From contig NZ_NNBJ01000006.1 in assembly GCF_002803085.1 (NCBI RefSeq), positions 346,694 through 410,693 of the forward strand: 64,000 nt of DNA. The letters are read 5' to 3'. The stretch comes from Streptomyces sp. CB01201. GTDB taxonomy: Bacteria > Actinomycetota > Actinomycetes > Streptomycetales > Streptomycetaceae. Within the stretch, counting starts at the first letter, position 1, and every line of letters begins with the position of its first letter. Under the pieces are notes generated by a model that worked only from the letters and a program-made list of their open reading frames with translations, was not told the origin of the DNA and did no database searches. Shown one piece after another: positions 8,134-16,206 of this stretch. The translations under genes were made by a program, and so were the position numbers.

Positions 8134-10602
8134 CTACTCGCCCGGGTGGGCGAGTTCGATGTCGTGGCCGTCGACACCGCGGCCGGCCACGGTCAGCGAG
8201 CCGGCCACCGGCGGGTAGCCGGTCGCGATGACCGTGTACTCGCCGGAGTTCAGGTCGGCGAAGGCGTACGCGCCGTCGTCGCCCGTGGTGGCGTTGGCGA
8301 CCACGTTGCCCGCCGCGTCGAGCAGCGTGACGCGGGCGTCGGCCAGCGGACGGCGGTCGCCGCCGCCCCGGATCGTGCCCTGGACCAGCGCGCCGGCCTG
8401 GAGGGCGGCCTCGACGCGGGTCACGCCGTAGCCCGAGATCTCCACCGGCAGGGCCAGCGGGCGGAAGCCGTCCGCGTTGACCGCCACGGTCACCTGGCCC
8501 GGGACCAGCTCACCGAAGGTGAACTCGCCGGCCGCGCCGGACTTCCCGGTGGCCAGCAGATCGCCGCGCACATCGGTCACGATCACCATCGCGCCCTCGA
8601 CCGGAGCCCCGGTCTCGGCGGCCTTCACCGCACCCGCGAGACCGCTGGTGCCGGACAGGAGGATGTCGTAGGCGAGCGCCTCGACGCCCACCACGATGGT
8701 GGAGGCCTGCGGCTGGAAGCCGTCGGCGGCCGCGATCAGGACGTAGCTTCCGGCGCCCGGCGCGGCGAGCAGGTACCCGCCGTCGGGGCCCGCGACGGCG
8801 CGGCCGAGCTGGCTGCCGCCGAGCGAGATCAGCGTGACGGCGGCGGAGGCGACGGGCGCCCCCTCGGCCGCCCGGACCGTGCCGCGCACCGGGATGCCGT
8901 CGAGCACGGGAGCGGTCAGGGTGTCGGCCACCGGGGCGGCCTCGACTGCCGCCGCCTGGGCGGGAACCTGGGCGGGAGCCGGAGCGGCGGCGGGCGCCTG
9001 CTCGGACTCGGCGGCGCCTACCGCTCGGGTGCGCAGCGGGATCTCCTTGATGAAGAGGGTGATCAGGAAGGCGAGCAGCGCGCACGGCGCCGCGTACAGG
9101 AACACATCGCCGACACCGTGCCCGTACGCGCTCTCGATGACGGTACGGATCGGGGCGGGCAGCACGCTGAGGTCCGGGATGGTGCCGGAGCCGCTGCTGT
9201 TCTTGGCCGCCGCGGCGCCCTGCGGGCCGAGCGCGGTGAGGCCGTCGGTGACGTAGTGGCTGACCCGGTTGGCCATGACCGCGCCGAGCGCCGAGACGCC
9301 CACCGCACCACCGAGGGAGCGGAAGAAGACGACGACGGAGGAGGCCGAGCCGAGGTCCGCGGGGGAGACCTGGTTCTGGGTGCACAGGACCAGGTTCTGC
9401 ATCATCATGCCGATGCCGAGGCCCATGAGCGCCATGTAGACGGCGAGGTGCCAGTACGGGGTGTCGTAGCGCATCGTGCCGAGCAGACCGAGGCCCGCCG
9501 TCACCAGCACACCGCCGCTGACCAGCCACGCCTTCCACTTGCCTGTCTTGGTGATGACCTGGCCCGAGACGGTGGACGCGATGAAGAGTCCGCCGATCAT
9601 CGGGATCGTCATGACACCGGACATCGTCGGCGTCTTGCCGCGCGCCAGCTGGAAGTACTGGGAGAAGAAGACCGTGCCGGCGAACATCGCGACACCCACG
9701 AAGAGCGAGGCGAGCGAGGCGAGGGTGATGGTGCGGTTGCGGAAGAGGCGCAGCGGGATGATCGGCTCGCTGGCCCTCGACTCGGCGAACACGAAGAGCG
9801 CGCCGAGCACGATCGAGCCGCCGACCATCGCGTAGGTCTGCCACGAGATCCAGTCGTACTTGTCGCCCGCGAAGGTCACCCAGACCAGGAGCAGCGAGAC
9901 CGCGGCGCTGATCAGGAAGGCGCCGGTCCAGTCGACCTTGACGTCCCGCTTCACGACGGGGAGCTTCAGGGTCTTCTGGAGCACGATGAGCGCGATGACC
10001 GCGAACGGCACACCGACGTAGAAGCACCAGCGCCAGCCGAGCCAGCTGGTGTCCGTGATCAGACCGCCGAGCAGCGGTCCGCCGACCGTCGCGACCGCGA
10101 ACGTGGCGCCCAGGTAGCCGCTGTAACGGCCGCGCTCACGCGGCGAGATCATGGCGGCCATGATGATCTGGGCGAGCGCGGAGAGACCGCCGACGCCGAT
10201 GCCCTGGAACACGCGGCAGGCGATGAGCATGCCCGAGCTCTGCGACAGACCGGCCACGATCGAGCCGGACACGTAGATGACCAGGGCTATCTGGACCAGC
10301 AGCTTCTTGCTGAACAGGTCGGAGAGCTTGCCCCAGAGCGGGGTCGTGGCGGTCATCGCGAGCAGCGAGGCCGTGACGACCCAGGTGTACGCGGACTGGC
10401 CGCCGCCCAGGTCGCTGATGATGTGCGGCAGGGCGTTGGAGACGATCGTCGAGGACAGAATGGCGACGAACATGCCGAGCAACAGCCCGGAAAGCGCCTC
10501 CATGATCTGCCGGTGAGTCATCGGCGCGCCACTCTCGGACGGCGTGTGCCCTCCGTGCTTGGCGTGGCCGCCCCGCACACCGGCTGGTGTGGTCGTAGCC
10601 AT
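8134..10602 (-). CDS. DHA2-type MFS exporter with three C-terminal carboxypeptidase-regulatory-like domains
   Basis: 822 residues. About residues 30-535 are a 14-helix EmrB/QacA transporter (LSSTIVSNALPHI, LWGKLSDLFSKK as motif A, CRVFQGIGVGGLSALAQ). After an Ala/Pro linker come about 270 residues with three repeats of a transthyretin-like module (PVRGTVRAAEGAPVASAAVT, LAGAVKAAETGAPVEGAM, VQGTIRGGGDRRPLADARVT), each ending in a YxFxxLxxGxYxV-type strand. This roughly doubles the usual length of about 500 residues. The start has aagga at proper spacing. The gene lies between marR and yceI on one strand, consistent with MarR-controlled efflux. The C-terminal modules may bind a cargo or the cell envelope (inference). 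Confidence 0.88.
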   Translation of the reverse strand: MATTTPAGVRGGHAKHGGHTPSESGAPMTHRQIMEALSGLLLGMFVAILSSTIVSNALPHIISDLGGGQSAYTWVVTASLLAMTATTPLWGKLSDLFSKKLLVQIALVIYVSGSIVAGLSQSSGMLIACRVFQGIGVGGLSALAQIIMAAMISPRERGRYSGYLGATFAVATVGGPLLGGLITDTSWLGWRWCFYVGVPFAVIALIVLQKTLKLPVVKRDVKVDWTGAFLISAAVSLLLVWVTFAGDKYDWISWQTYAMVGGSIVLGALFVFAESRASEPIIPLRLFRNRTITLASLASLFVGVAMFAGTVFFSQYFQLARGKTPTMSGVMTIPMIGGLFIASTVSGQVITKTGKWKAWLVSGGVLVTAGLGLLGTMRYDTPYWHLAVYMALMGLGIGMMMQNLVLCTQNQVSPADLGSASSVVVFFRSLGGAVGVSALGAVMANRVSHYVTDGLTALGPQGAAAAKNSSGSGTIPDLSVLPAPIRTVIESAYGHGVGDVFLYAAPCALLAFLITLFIKEIPLRTRAVGAAESEQAPAAAPAPAQVPAQAAAVEAAPVADTLTAPVLDGIPVRGTVRAAEGAPVASAAVTLISLGGSQLGRAVAGPDGGYLLAAPGAGSYVLIAAADGFQPQASTIVVGVEALAYDILLSGTSGLAGAVKAAETGAPVEGAMVIVTDVRGDLLATGKSGAAGEFTFGELVPGQVTVAVNADGFRPLALPVEISGYGVTRVEAALQAGALVQGTIRGGGDRRPLADARVTLLDAAGNVVANATTGDDGAYAFADLNSGEYTVIATGYPPVAGSLTVAGRGVDGHDIELAHPGE

Positions 10603-10708
10603 GAAGTTCCTTGTCTTGTACGTCTGTTGGGCGGGTGTACGGGTTGGTTTGCTGCGTGAAGCGAGCGCGTGAAGCGAGCGCGTGACGCGTAGCGCTTGGC
10701 GCTTGGCG

Positions 10709-11191
10709 CTAAGCGGGTGTACGGGTCGGCGGACGGGTCTCGGGGCCCCTGACGTGGGGTGCCCGGCAGTCTCCGAAGGAGTCCCGCAGGCGTGCCAGCA
10801 TCGTGTTGAGCTGCCCGACCTCGTCGTCGGTCCAGTCCTTGAGGGTGTGCGCGAACATCTCCGTGGTGCGCAGGCCGAGATCGTCGATCATGGTCTGGCC
10901 CTCGGGGGTGAGCCGCAGAATGCGCGAGCGCTTGTCGGCCGGGTCGGCGGACCTCTCGATCCAGCCGCGCTGGGCGACGTGTGCGACATGACGGCTCGTC
11001 ACCGACATGTCCACCGCGAGGAGTTCGGCGAGCCTGCTGATCCGCATCTCGCCGTGGCGCTCCAGGAGGGTCAGCACGGCGGCCGAGCCGGCGGGGCACT
11101 CGGGCGGCAGGATCCGCGCGAGCCCGCGCTTGACCGCGCCGATCGCGCTGAGCTGCCGGGCCAGCTCCTCGTAGTGACTCTGTGCGGCCAT
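10709..11191 (-). CDS. MarR family transcriptional regulator
   Basis: 160 residues from an ATG with gggaggtg upstream. The winged helix runs through about residues 35-105 (AVLTLLERHGEMRISRLAEL, VDMSVTSRHVAHVAQRGWIE, DKRSRILRLTPEG), followed by a dimerisation helix and a basic Pro/Arg tail. It heads the minus-strand run with the exporter and yceI genes. Two TTGC-N5-GCAA palindromes in its own leader region (11212-11252) fit autoregulation with release by a ligand, as is usual in this family. Confidence 0.88.
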   Translation of the reverse strand: MAAQSHYEELARQLSAIGAVKRGLARILPPECPAGSAAVLTLLERHGEMRISRLAELLAVDMSVTSRHVAHVAQRGWIERSADPADKRSRILRLTPEGQTMIDDLGLRTTEMFAHTLKDWTDDEVGQLNTMLARLRDSFGDCRAPHVRGPETRPPTRTPA

Positions 11192-11211
11192 GGACACCTC
11201 CCGAAATCTTG

Positions 11212-11252
11212 TTGCTTCGGGCAACCATAAGATTGTTGGTTGCCGAAGGCAA
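11212..11252. promoter_or_regulatory. MarR-type operator pair
   Basis: Two 13-bp palindromes, ttgcttcgggcaa (11212-11224) and ttgccgaaggcaa (11240-11252), are centred 28 bp apart and together form a larger near-perfect inverted repeat. They lie 21 to 61 bp before the marR start and overlap the expected promoter. The rest of 11253-11528 holds no gene or clear signal. Confidence 0.72.
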
Positions 11253-11528
11253 ACTAAATCGGGGCCTTGGCGGCAAAGGAAACGCAAAGGCTTCGCATAT
11301 GAAAACCCAAGGTGCAGGTCGGGGGCTTGCGGGCGCCTGTGCGGGGTGATCGGGAAGGGGTGGCGAGGGGGCGGTGAGGGAGGCGATGAGGGGGTGGGAC
11401 GGCGGCGCGGGCGTGCTGCGCGGAGGTGCGCCGGGCGACGTCCGAGCCGCCTCGCGGGCGCCTCGCGGGCGCGTTCGCGCGGGGGCGGGGGTTGGGCGGG
11501 ACCCCCATCTTCGCTAGGGTCCTGCCCC

Positions 11529-11747
11529 ATGGCACACAACCCCCACGCACCCCAGGGTCCCGAGGGCAACTACGACCCGGCGGGCTCCACGCAGATGTTC
11601 CGCGCCTTCGTCGACGAGGGCGTACCCCAGGGCCGCCAGCCGGCCACTCCGGCGGCGACCGCCGCGGGCCCGCGCGTAGGCCTGATCGTCGGTGTGGTCG
11701 CCGTGATCGTGGTCCTGGCGGCGGTGGCCTGGCTGGCCCTGGGCTGA
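11529..11747 (+). CDS. Small single-pass membrane protein, function unknown
   Basis: 72 residues. The first 48 are polar and Pro/Ala rich (MAHNPHAPQGPEGNYDPAGS); residues 49-71 form one hydrophobic helix (VGLIVGVVAVIVVLAAVAWL) ending at the C-terminus, as in a tail-anchored protein. The ATG is the only start that excludes an Arg-rich, non-protein-like upstream stretch. I recognise no domain. Confidence 0.65.
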   Translation: MAHNPHAPQGPEGNYDPAGSTQMFRAFVDEGVPQGRQPATPAATAAGPRVGLIVGVVAVIVVLAAVAWLALG

Positions 11748-11925
11748 GACGCCGCTCGACGGCGGGGGTCCGGGGTGCGCCCCGCGCCCCCGCTCACCCA
11801 CCCGGTCGTCCGCACTCGCTCACCCGGTCGTCCGCCGGTCCGCCTCGGCCGGTCGAGCCGCGTGGGCCGGGCCGGTCGCTTGGACCGGTTCGGCCGCCTG
11901 GACCGGTTGGGCCGCCTGAGGGGCG

Positions 11926-12786
11926 TCAACCCCAACTGGCCGTCACCGAACGCGTCTCCACGTGCATCCCCAGCGGCACCCGCCACGCGTCCACACACAC
12001 CCCGTACGTCCGTGAGACCACCGCTCCCGCCGCAATGGGTGCGGGCAGCGGCTGACTCGACGTCATGGTGGCCCAGTCCACCCCGAGCAGCCCGATGATG
12101 TGGGTCGCGAATACAACGCTGCCCGACTTCACCGCTGTGCCGCCCGTGTTCCGGAACCGCACGGTGACGTTCTCGCACCAACGGTGCTCCCCGGCCGAAC
12201 GGCTCGGTGCCCCGACGCTCAGCACCGCAGGGCCCGCGGGCGGGCTCGGCCTGCCCGGTGTGCCGGGAGGGGAGGGCGTACCGGAGGGGTCGGTGGCGCC
12301 GCCCGACGAGCCCCCTGCCGAGCCTCCCGCGGTGCCGCCGGGCCTGCCCGCGGCACCTCCGGGGGACCCCGAAGAGCCACCCGAGGCCGAACCCCCGGAC
12401 CCCGCAGGGGATTTGGCGGAGCCGGCGCTCTCCGAACCGCCGGCCCCCGGTGCGGCGCCGGGCGTCCCCGGGGTTCCCGGCACGGAAGGCGTGGCGGACG
12501 TGGAGGATGTGGAGGACGTGCCGAACGTACCGGATGCGGAGGGCGTGGCGGACGTACCGGCGCTGCCATCACCGGGTGACGCGGCCGTGCCCGGGCCGTC
12601 CAGGGGGACCAGCCGTACCTTGCCGCTCGGCGGCACCGCGTGGTCCGGGGCCGGGGGCCCGGTGCCCGCGGCGCCCACCGCCAGGTAGCCGTCCCGGTCG
12701 CCGCCTCCGGCGCCGGCGGCGAGGGTGCCGCCGAGGCCGAGGACCACCGCCGCCGAGACACCGATCAGCGCAGCACGTCGTCGCAT
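11926..12786 (-). CDS. Secreted protein with low-complexity linker, function unknown
   Basis: 286 residues. A signal peptide (MRRRAALIGVSAAVVLGLGG) is followed by about 140 residues of Ser/Gly/Thr/Pro linker and a C-terminal domain of about 100 residues (VLSVGAPSRSAGEHRWCENV, VRFRNTGGTAVKSGSVVF, TYGVCVDAWRVPLGM) with two Cys that could form a disulfide. The domain looks like a beta-sandwich of the kind found in Streptomyces cell-surface proteins; I cannot assign it to a named family. It lies next to the sigma factor genes on the same strand but 135 bp beyond the sigN stop. Confidence 0.7.
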   Translation of the reverse strand: MRRRAALIGVSAAVVLGLGGTLAAGAGGGDRDGYLAVGAAGTGPPAPDHAVPPSGKVRLVPLDGPGTAASPGDGSAGTSATPSASGTFGTSSTSSTSATPSVPGTPGTPGAAPGAGGSESAGSAKSPAGSGGSASGGSSGSPGGAAGRPGGTAGGSAGGSSGGATDPSGTPSPPGTPGRPSPPAGPAVLSVGAPSRSAGEHRWCENVTVRFRNTGGTAVKSGSVVFATHIIGLLGVDWATMTSSQPLPAPIAAGAVVSRTYGVCVDAWRVPLGMHVETRSVTASWG

Positions 12787-12855
12787 CGCGCCAGTGTGTC
12801 TGACGGATCGTCAATAAACCAGAGCGCGACGGAAGTTGCGGAACGGGGCTGAGCC

Positions 12856-12925
12856 CGGCCGGACATCAGCCGGAAAACCGGCCGGCCGTCAGTCGGAAAC
12901 CGGCCGGCCGTCAGCCGGAGCTCAG
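12856..12925. repeat. About 23-bp direct repeat, three copies
   Basis: Three imperfect copies of ggccggccgtcagtcggaaa lie between the stop of the sigma factor gene and the start of the secreted-protein gene. Their ccggccgg cores are palindromic, so a transcript could fold here. Confidence 0.5.
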
Positions 12926-13773
12926 TCGGAGATGAGGCCCTCGCGGAGCTGGGCCAGCGTGCGGGTCAGCAGCCGCGAGACGTGCATCTGTGAGATGCCG
13001 ACCTCCTCGCCGATCTGGGACTGCGTCATGTTCGCGAAGAAGCGGAGCATGATGATCTGCCGTTCCCTGGGCGGGAGTTTGGCGAGCAGCGGCTTCAACG
13101 ACTCCCGGTACTCGACGCCTTCGAGCGCCGTGTCCTCGTAGCCGAGCCGGTCCGCGAGCGAACCCTCGCCGCCGTCGTCCTCGGTGGCGGGCGAGTCGAG
13201 CGAGGAGGCGGTGTAGGCGTTGCCCACCGCGAGCCCGTCGACCACGTCCTCCTCGGACACCCCGAGAACCGCGGCGAGTTCGGGGACCGTGGGCGAGCGG
13301 TCGAGCTTCTGCGCGAGCTCGTCACTGGCCTTGGTGAGGGCGAGCCGCAGCTCCTGGAGGCGGCGCGGCACCCGCACCGACCAGGAGGTGTCGCGGAAGA
13401 ACCGCTTGATCTCGCCGACGACCGTGGGCATCGCGAACGTGGGGAATTCCACGCCCCGTTCGCAGTCGAAGCGGTCGATCGCCTTGATCAGGCCGATCGT
13501 TCCGACCTGGACGATGTCCTCCATCGGCTCGTTGCGGCTGCGGAACCTGGCCGCCGCGTACCGCACCAGCGGCAGGTTGAGCTCGATGAGGGTGTCGCGT
13601 ACGTACGTACGCTCCGGGCTGTCGGTGTCCAGCGTGGCAAGGCGCAGGAAGAGGGAGCGGGACAGCGTGCGGGTGTCGATGGCTGCGGTGTTTGCGGCGT
13701 GCCGGTGCACGGTCGGTGCCGGTGCGCTCTTGGTGAGCGTGAGCACCTTCGAGCTGCCCTGTTCTGCGGACAT
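12922..13773 (-). CDS. sigN: SigB/SigF-family RNA polymerase sigma factor (SigN-like)
   Basis: 283 residues. The chosen ATG (MSAEQGSSKV) has agggggtgg upstream; a start 45 bp earlier has none. Region 2 carries PLVRYAAARFRSRNEPMEDI and VQVGTIGLIKAIDRFD, region 3 follows, and region 4 ends in the helix-turn-helix MTQSQIGEEVGISQMHVSRL. This is the SpoIIIG/SigB/SigF group used in Streptomyces for stress and sporulation. In S. coelicolor the paralogues sigN and sigF are neighbours in this arrangement; the symbol rests on that synteny, so it is an inference. No anti-sigma or anti-anti-sigma gene is adjacent. Confidence 0.85.
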   Translation of the reverse strand: MSAEQGSSKVLTLTKSAPAPTVHRHAANTAAIDTRTLSRSLFLRLATLDTDSPERTYVRDTLIELNLPLVRYAAARFRSRNEPMEDIVQVGTIGLIKAIDRFDCERGVEFPTFAMPTVVGEIKRFFRDTSWSVRVPRRLQELRLALTKASDELAQKLDRSPTVPELAAVLGVSEEDVVDGLAVGNAYTASSLDSPATEDDGGEGSLADRLGYEDTALEGVEYRESLKPLLAKLPPRERQIIMLRFFANMTQSQIGEEVGISQMHVSRLLTRTLAQLREGLISD

Positions 13774-13883
13774 GCCACCCCCTTGAGGTCGCGGACGGTC
13801 GCGTTGGGCCACGACCATCGGAGGAAGCAGCCTCCACCTGAATACCGGAGGCGGGGCTGCGGCAAACGCGGTTTCGGCAGAAT

Positions 13884-13918
13884 GTCACATGTCGGCAACA
13901 CGCTGTAGTGACATGTCG
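13884..13918. promoter_or_regulatory. Paired ACATGTC motifs before sigN
   Basis: The 11-mers gtcacatgtcg (13884-13894) and gtgacatgtcg (13908-13918) are 24 bp apart, 111-145 bp before the sigN start. A further gacatgtc lies at 14970-14977 before sigF. The bound factor is unknown. Confidence 0.45.
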
Positions 13919-14019
13919 ACAAGTGGGGCCCGCGTACATGCAGGAAACAGGGGGTGTGCGGTTTTTCGGCCGGAAATTTTTTACCGGCCCGATGCCTGGG
14001 CCCGGCTCACTCGAACCGG

Positions 14020-14895
14020 TTATGCCTCGATTCGATTTGCGGATCGAAGCCGCGCGAAACTCCTGGCCAGAAGCCTTGACACATGCATCTGCGACACTCC
14101 CAATTCCTGACTGATCTGGGACTGCGTCAGATTGCTGTAGTAGCGGAGCATCAAGATCCGCTGCTCGCGTTCGGGCAGTTGTACGAGAAGGTGGCGGACC
14201 AGATCGCGGTGTTCGACACCGGCGAGCGCGGGGTCCTCGTAGCCGAGCCGGTCCAGCAGACCGGGCAGCCCGTCGCCCTCCTGGGCGGCTTCCAGGGAGG
14301 TCGCGTGGTACGAGCGGCCCGCCTCGATGCAGGCGAGCACCTCGTCCTCGCCGATCCTGAGCCGCTCGGCGATCTCGCCGGTGGTCGGGGAGCGGCCGTG
14401 CAGCGTCGTCAGGTCCTCGGTGGCGCCGTTCACCTGCACCCAGAGCTCGTGCAGCCGGCGCGGCACGTGCACGGTGCGCACGTTGTCGCGGAAGTAGCGC
14501 TTGATCTCGCCGACCACGGTGGGCATCGCGAAGGTCGGGAACTGCACGCCCCGGTCCGGGTCGAAGCGGTCGATCGCGTTGATCAGGCCGATGGTGCCGA
14601 CCTGGACGACGTCCTCCATCGGCTCGTTGCGGCTGCGGAAGCGCGCGGCCGCGTACCGCACCAGCGGCAGATTGGCCTCGATCAGCGCGCCGCGCACCCG
14701 GCCGTGTTCCGGGGTGCCCGGCTCAAGGTGCTTGAGCTGGCCGAACAGTACCTGGGTGAGGGCGCGGGTGTCCGCACCCCTGGTGGACGTTCTGACGGGG
14801 CCCCTGGGGCCCTCCGAGGAGTCCTGGGCAGGCACTTCGGCGGCGTCCTGGGGCTCGTTCTGGGGCGGCACTTGAGGCGTAGTACTGGCCGGCAC
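14020..14895 (-). CDS. sigF: RNA polymerase sigma factor SigF
   Basis: 291 residues from a GTG that gives MPASTTPQVPPQ; aaggggtgg lies seven bases upstream, and this length is close to what I recall for Streptomyces SigF. Region 2 (PLVRYAAARFRSRNEPMEDV, FPTFAMPTVVGEIKRYFRD) is nearly identical to that of the neighbouring sigma factor, while the N-terminal 55 residues and region 3 differ. The region 4 helix-turn-helix is LTQSQISQELGVSQMHVSRL. SigF directs late sporulation genes in Streptomyces. It lies 246 bp upstream of sigN on the same strand with a separate leader, so the two are probably transcribed independently. Confidence 0.87.
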   Translation of the reverse strand: MPASTTPQVPPQNEPQDAAEVPAQDSSEGPRGPVRTSTRGADTRALTQVLFGQLKHLEPGTPEHGRVRGALIEANLPLVRYAAARFRSRNEPMEDVVQVGTIGLINAIDRFDPDRGVQFPTFAMPTVVGEIKRYFRDNVRTVHVPRRLHELWVQVNGATEDLTTLHGRSPTTGEIAERLRIGEDEVLACIEAGRSYHATSLEAAQEGDGLPGLLDRLGYEDPALAGVEHRDLVRHLLVQLPEREQRILMLRYYSNLTQSQISQELGVSQMHVSRLLARSFARLRSANRIEA

Positions 14896-14969
14896 GGTCA
14901 CGCCACCCCTTAGTCCTCGGTCTTGGTCGTCGGTCAACTCATCCGTCAAAAGCGGTCATAGCATCACAA

Positions 14970-14977
14970 GACATGTC
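14970..14977. promoter_or_regulatory. gacatgtc palindrome before sigF
   Basis: An 8-bp perfect palindrome 75 bp before the sigF start, shared with the sites at 13884-13918 before sigN. Confidence 0.4.
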
Positions 14978-15064
14978 CACTGTGTGCAAGCACCGTATAA
15001 CCACGTGTTGAGGGCAAGTTGGGGCAGATGGCCCTGCTCGGAGGCGTATCGGGGCAGGAAAAAG

Positions 15065-15089
15065 CCCCGCACCTCTCGGGTGCGGGGCC
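15065..15089 (-). terminator. Intrinsic terminator of the Dabb gene
   Basis: A perfect 10-bp stem (gccccgcacc/ggtgcggggc) with a 5-nt loop is followed on the minus strand by a run of T (15060-15064). It lies 39 bp after the stop of the Dabb-family gene. Confidence 0.85.
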
Positions 15090-15127
15090 GGGTGCCGCGT
15101 GCCGGAAGGGAGCCGGAACGCGCAGGG

Positions 15128-15421
15128 TCAGAACGGGTAGTCGGCGATCACCCAGGTGGCGAACTCGCGCCACTGGCCGGCCGCCGCCTGGTGCGCGGGG
15201 TGCTCGATGTAGCGCTTCAGGGCGTCCGCGTCGGCGACGGCGGAGTTGATGGCGAAGTCGTACGCGATCGGCCGGTCGGTGATGTTCCAGGCGCACTCCC
15301 AGAACTCGATCTCGGGAACGAGCCCGTCGAGCTCCTGGAAGGCCTTCACAGCGGCGACCACGCGCTCTTCGTCGCGCTGCACGCCTTCGTTGAGCTTGAA
15401 CAGAACCAGGTGGCGGATCAT
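15128..15421 (-). CDS. Dabb (stress-responsive A/B barrel) family protein
   Basis: 97 residues covering one complete Dabb domain: MIRHLVLFKLNEG as the first strand, LDGLVPEIEFWECAWN, and YDFAINSAVADADALKRYIE with HPAHQAA. These are small dimeric ferredoxin-like barrels; some bind or cyclise small molecules, most have no assigned role. It is followed by a strong terminator and preceded by a gap of about 190 bp, so it is probably monocistronic. Confidence 0.85.
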   Translation of the reverse strand: MIRHLVLFKLNEGVQRDEERVVAAVKAFQELDGLVPEIEFWECAWNITDRPIAYDFAINSAVADADALKRYIEHPAHQAAAGQWREFATWVIADYPF

Positions 15422-15611
15422 GAACCTCTCCTACGGATACGACGGGGACCGGTCGGGGGCGCGACCGGGGACTCGTCCACGGCCACGGCCGGGGACATGG
15501 CCGGATGCATGGCCGGGTGCCGCGACGGGCGACTGGGCCGGTGGGCCCAGTGGCCGGCGATCTCGGCGGACCAGCGGCTCAGCGGGCTCGGCGGACCAGC
15601 GGGCCTGCTGC

Positions 15612-15773
15612 TCAGCGGACCAGGTTGGTCATGAACTCGCCGACGCCCTTGGCCGCGCTCGATATGCCCTCGAAGCCGGTCTGGACCATCCCGGCGGCCT
15701 GCACCGGCGACGTGATGATCGTGTACAGCACGAAGACCACGACGATGTAGAGCAGGACCTTCTTGATGTCCAC
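15612..15773 (-). CDS. Small membrane protein, 53 residues
   Basis: Starts at GTG (read as MDIKKVLLYIVVVFVLYTII) with ggggaggg upstream at good spacing, and ends ...FMTNLVR. An N-terminal hydrophobic helix (residues 6-22) is followed by an amphipathic Gly/Ala-rich segment (AAGMVQTGFEGISSAAKGV). The codon pattern and Shine-Dalgarno sequence support a real gene despite its size. I know of no function. Confidence 0.7.
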   Translation of the reverse strand: MDIKKVLLYIVVVFVLYTIITSPVQAAGMVQTGFEGISSAAKGVGEFMTNLVR

Positions 15774-15980
15774 TGTGCCAGCCCCTCCCCGGCGCCACCC
15801 CTGTGCGGTCGGGTGAGTCTAACCGCCACCCGTCCCGTACTCACCAGGCCTTTAGGGACCTACGGCCCGGCGATCGGGGCCCTTTGCCCGACGGTACGGA
15901 CGTGACGGGAGAGCAGGATGGTTCTTGAGCCCACCACATCTGGCAGGAATGCGGTGGGTGAGGAACAGGACCTCACTGCG

Positions 15981-16126
15981 GGGTCCGCGCCGCGAGCTTC
16001 CCCCCTGACTGCGGCGCAGGACTTGCAGGTTCTGTTCTCATCGGGGGGAGCGGCTTGTCCCCCCGATGCCGCTCCCCCCGTCCCATCGTCGAAGCCCCGG
16101 TCACTTCCGCGACCGGGGCTTCTTCG
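15981..16126 (+). ncRNA. Probable 6C RNA (two hairpins with C6 loops) with terminator
   Basis: Hairpin A: gtcc-gcgccgc (15983-15993) pairs with gcggcgc-a-ggac (16011-16022) around a 17-nt loop holding cccccc (16000-16005). Hairpin B: ggggggagcggc (16043-16054) pairs perfectly with gccgctcccccc (16068-16079) around a loop with cccccc (16059-16064). Two hairpins with six cytosines in their loops define the actinobacterial 6C RNA. A 12-bp terminator follows. A further hairpin (gttc..cccacc/ggtggg..gaac, 15921-15966) may be part of the 5' end, which I cannot place. The gene is convergent with the ANTAR operon. Confidence 0.72.
16091..16122 (+). terminator. Intrinsic terminator of the 6C RNA
   Basis: A perfect 12-bp stem (gaagccccggtc/gaccggggcttc), an 8-nt loop and a following ttcttcg on the plus strand. 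Confidence 0.8.
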
Positions 16127-16206
16127 TATGGCGCCGCGGCCGGGCCGCCGGCGGGGCAACCGTGCGGATCCGCCCGGCGGCCGTTTCGCGGGGCCCGGTG
16201 AGCGGC

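Noticed and set aside
5767..10659. 1630-residue plus-strand frame over the tetR, repeat and MFS region
   Set aside because: It overlaps two recognised genes and a repeat block, has no domain and has an Arg/Gly-rich composition; a GC artefact.
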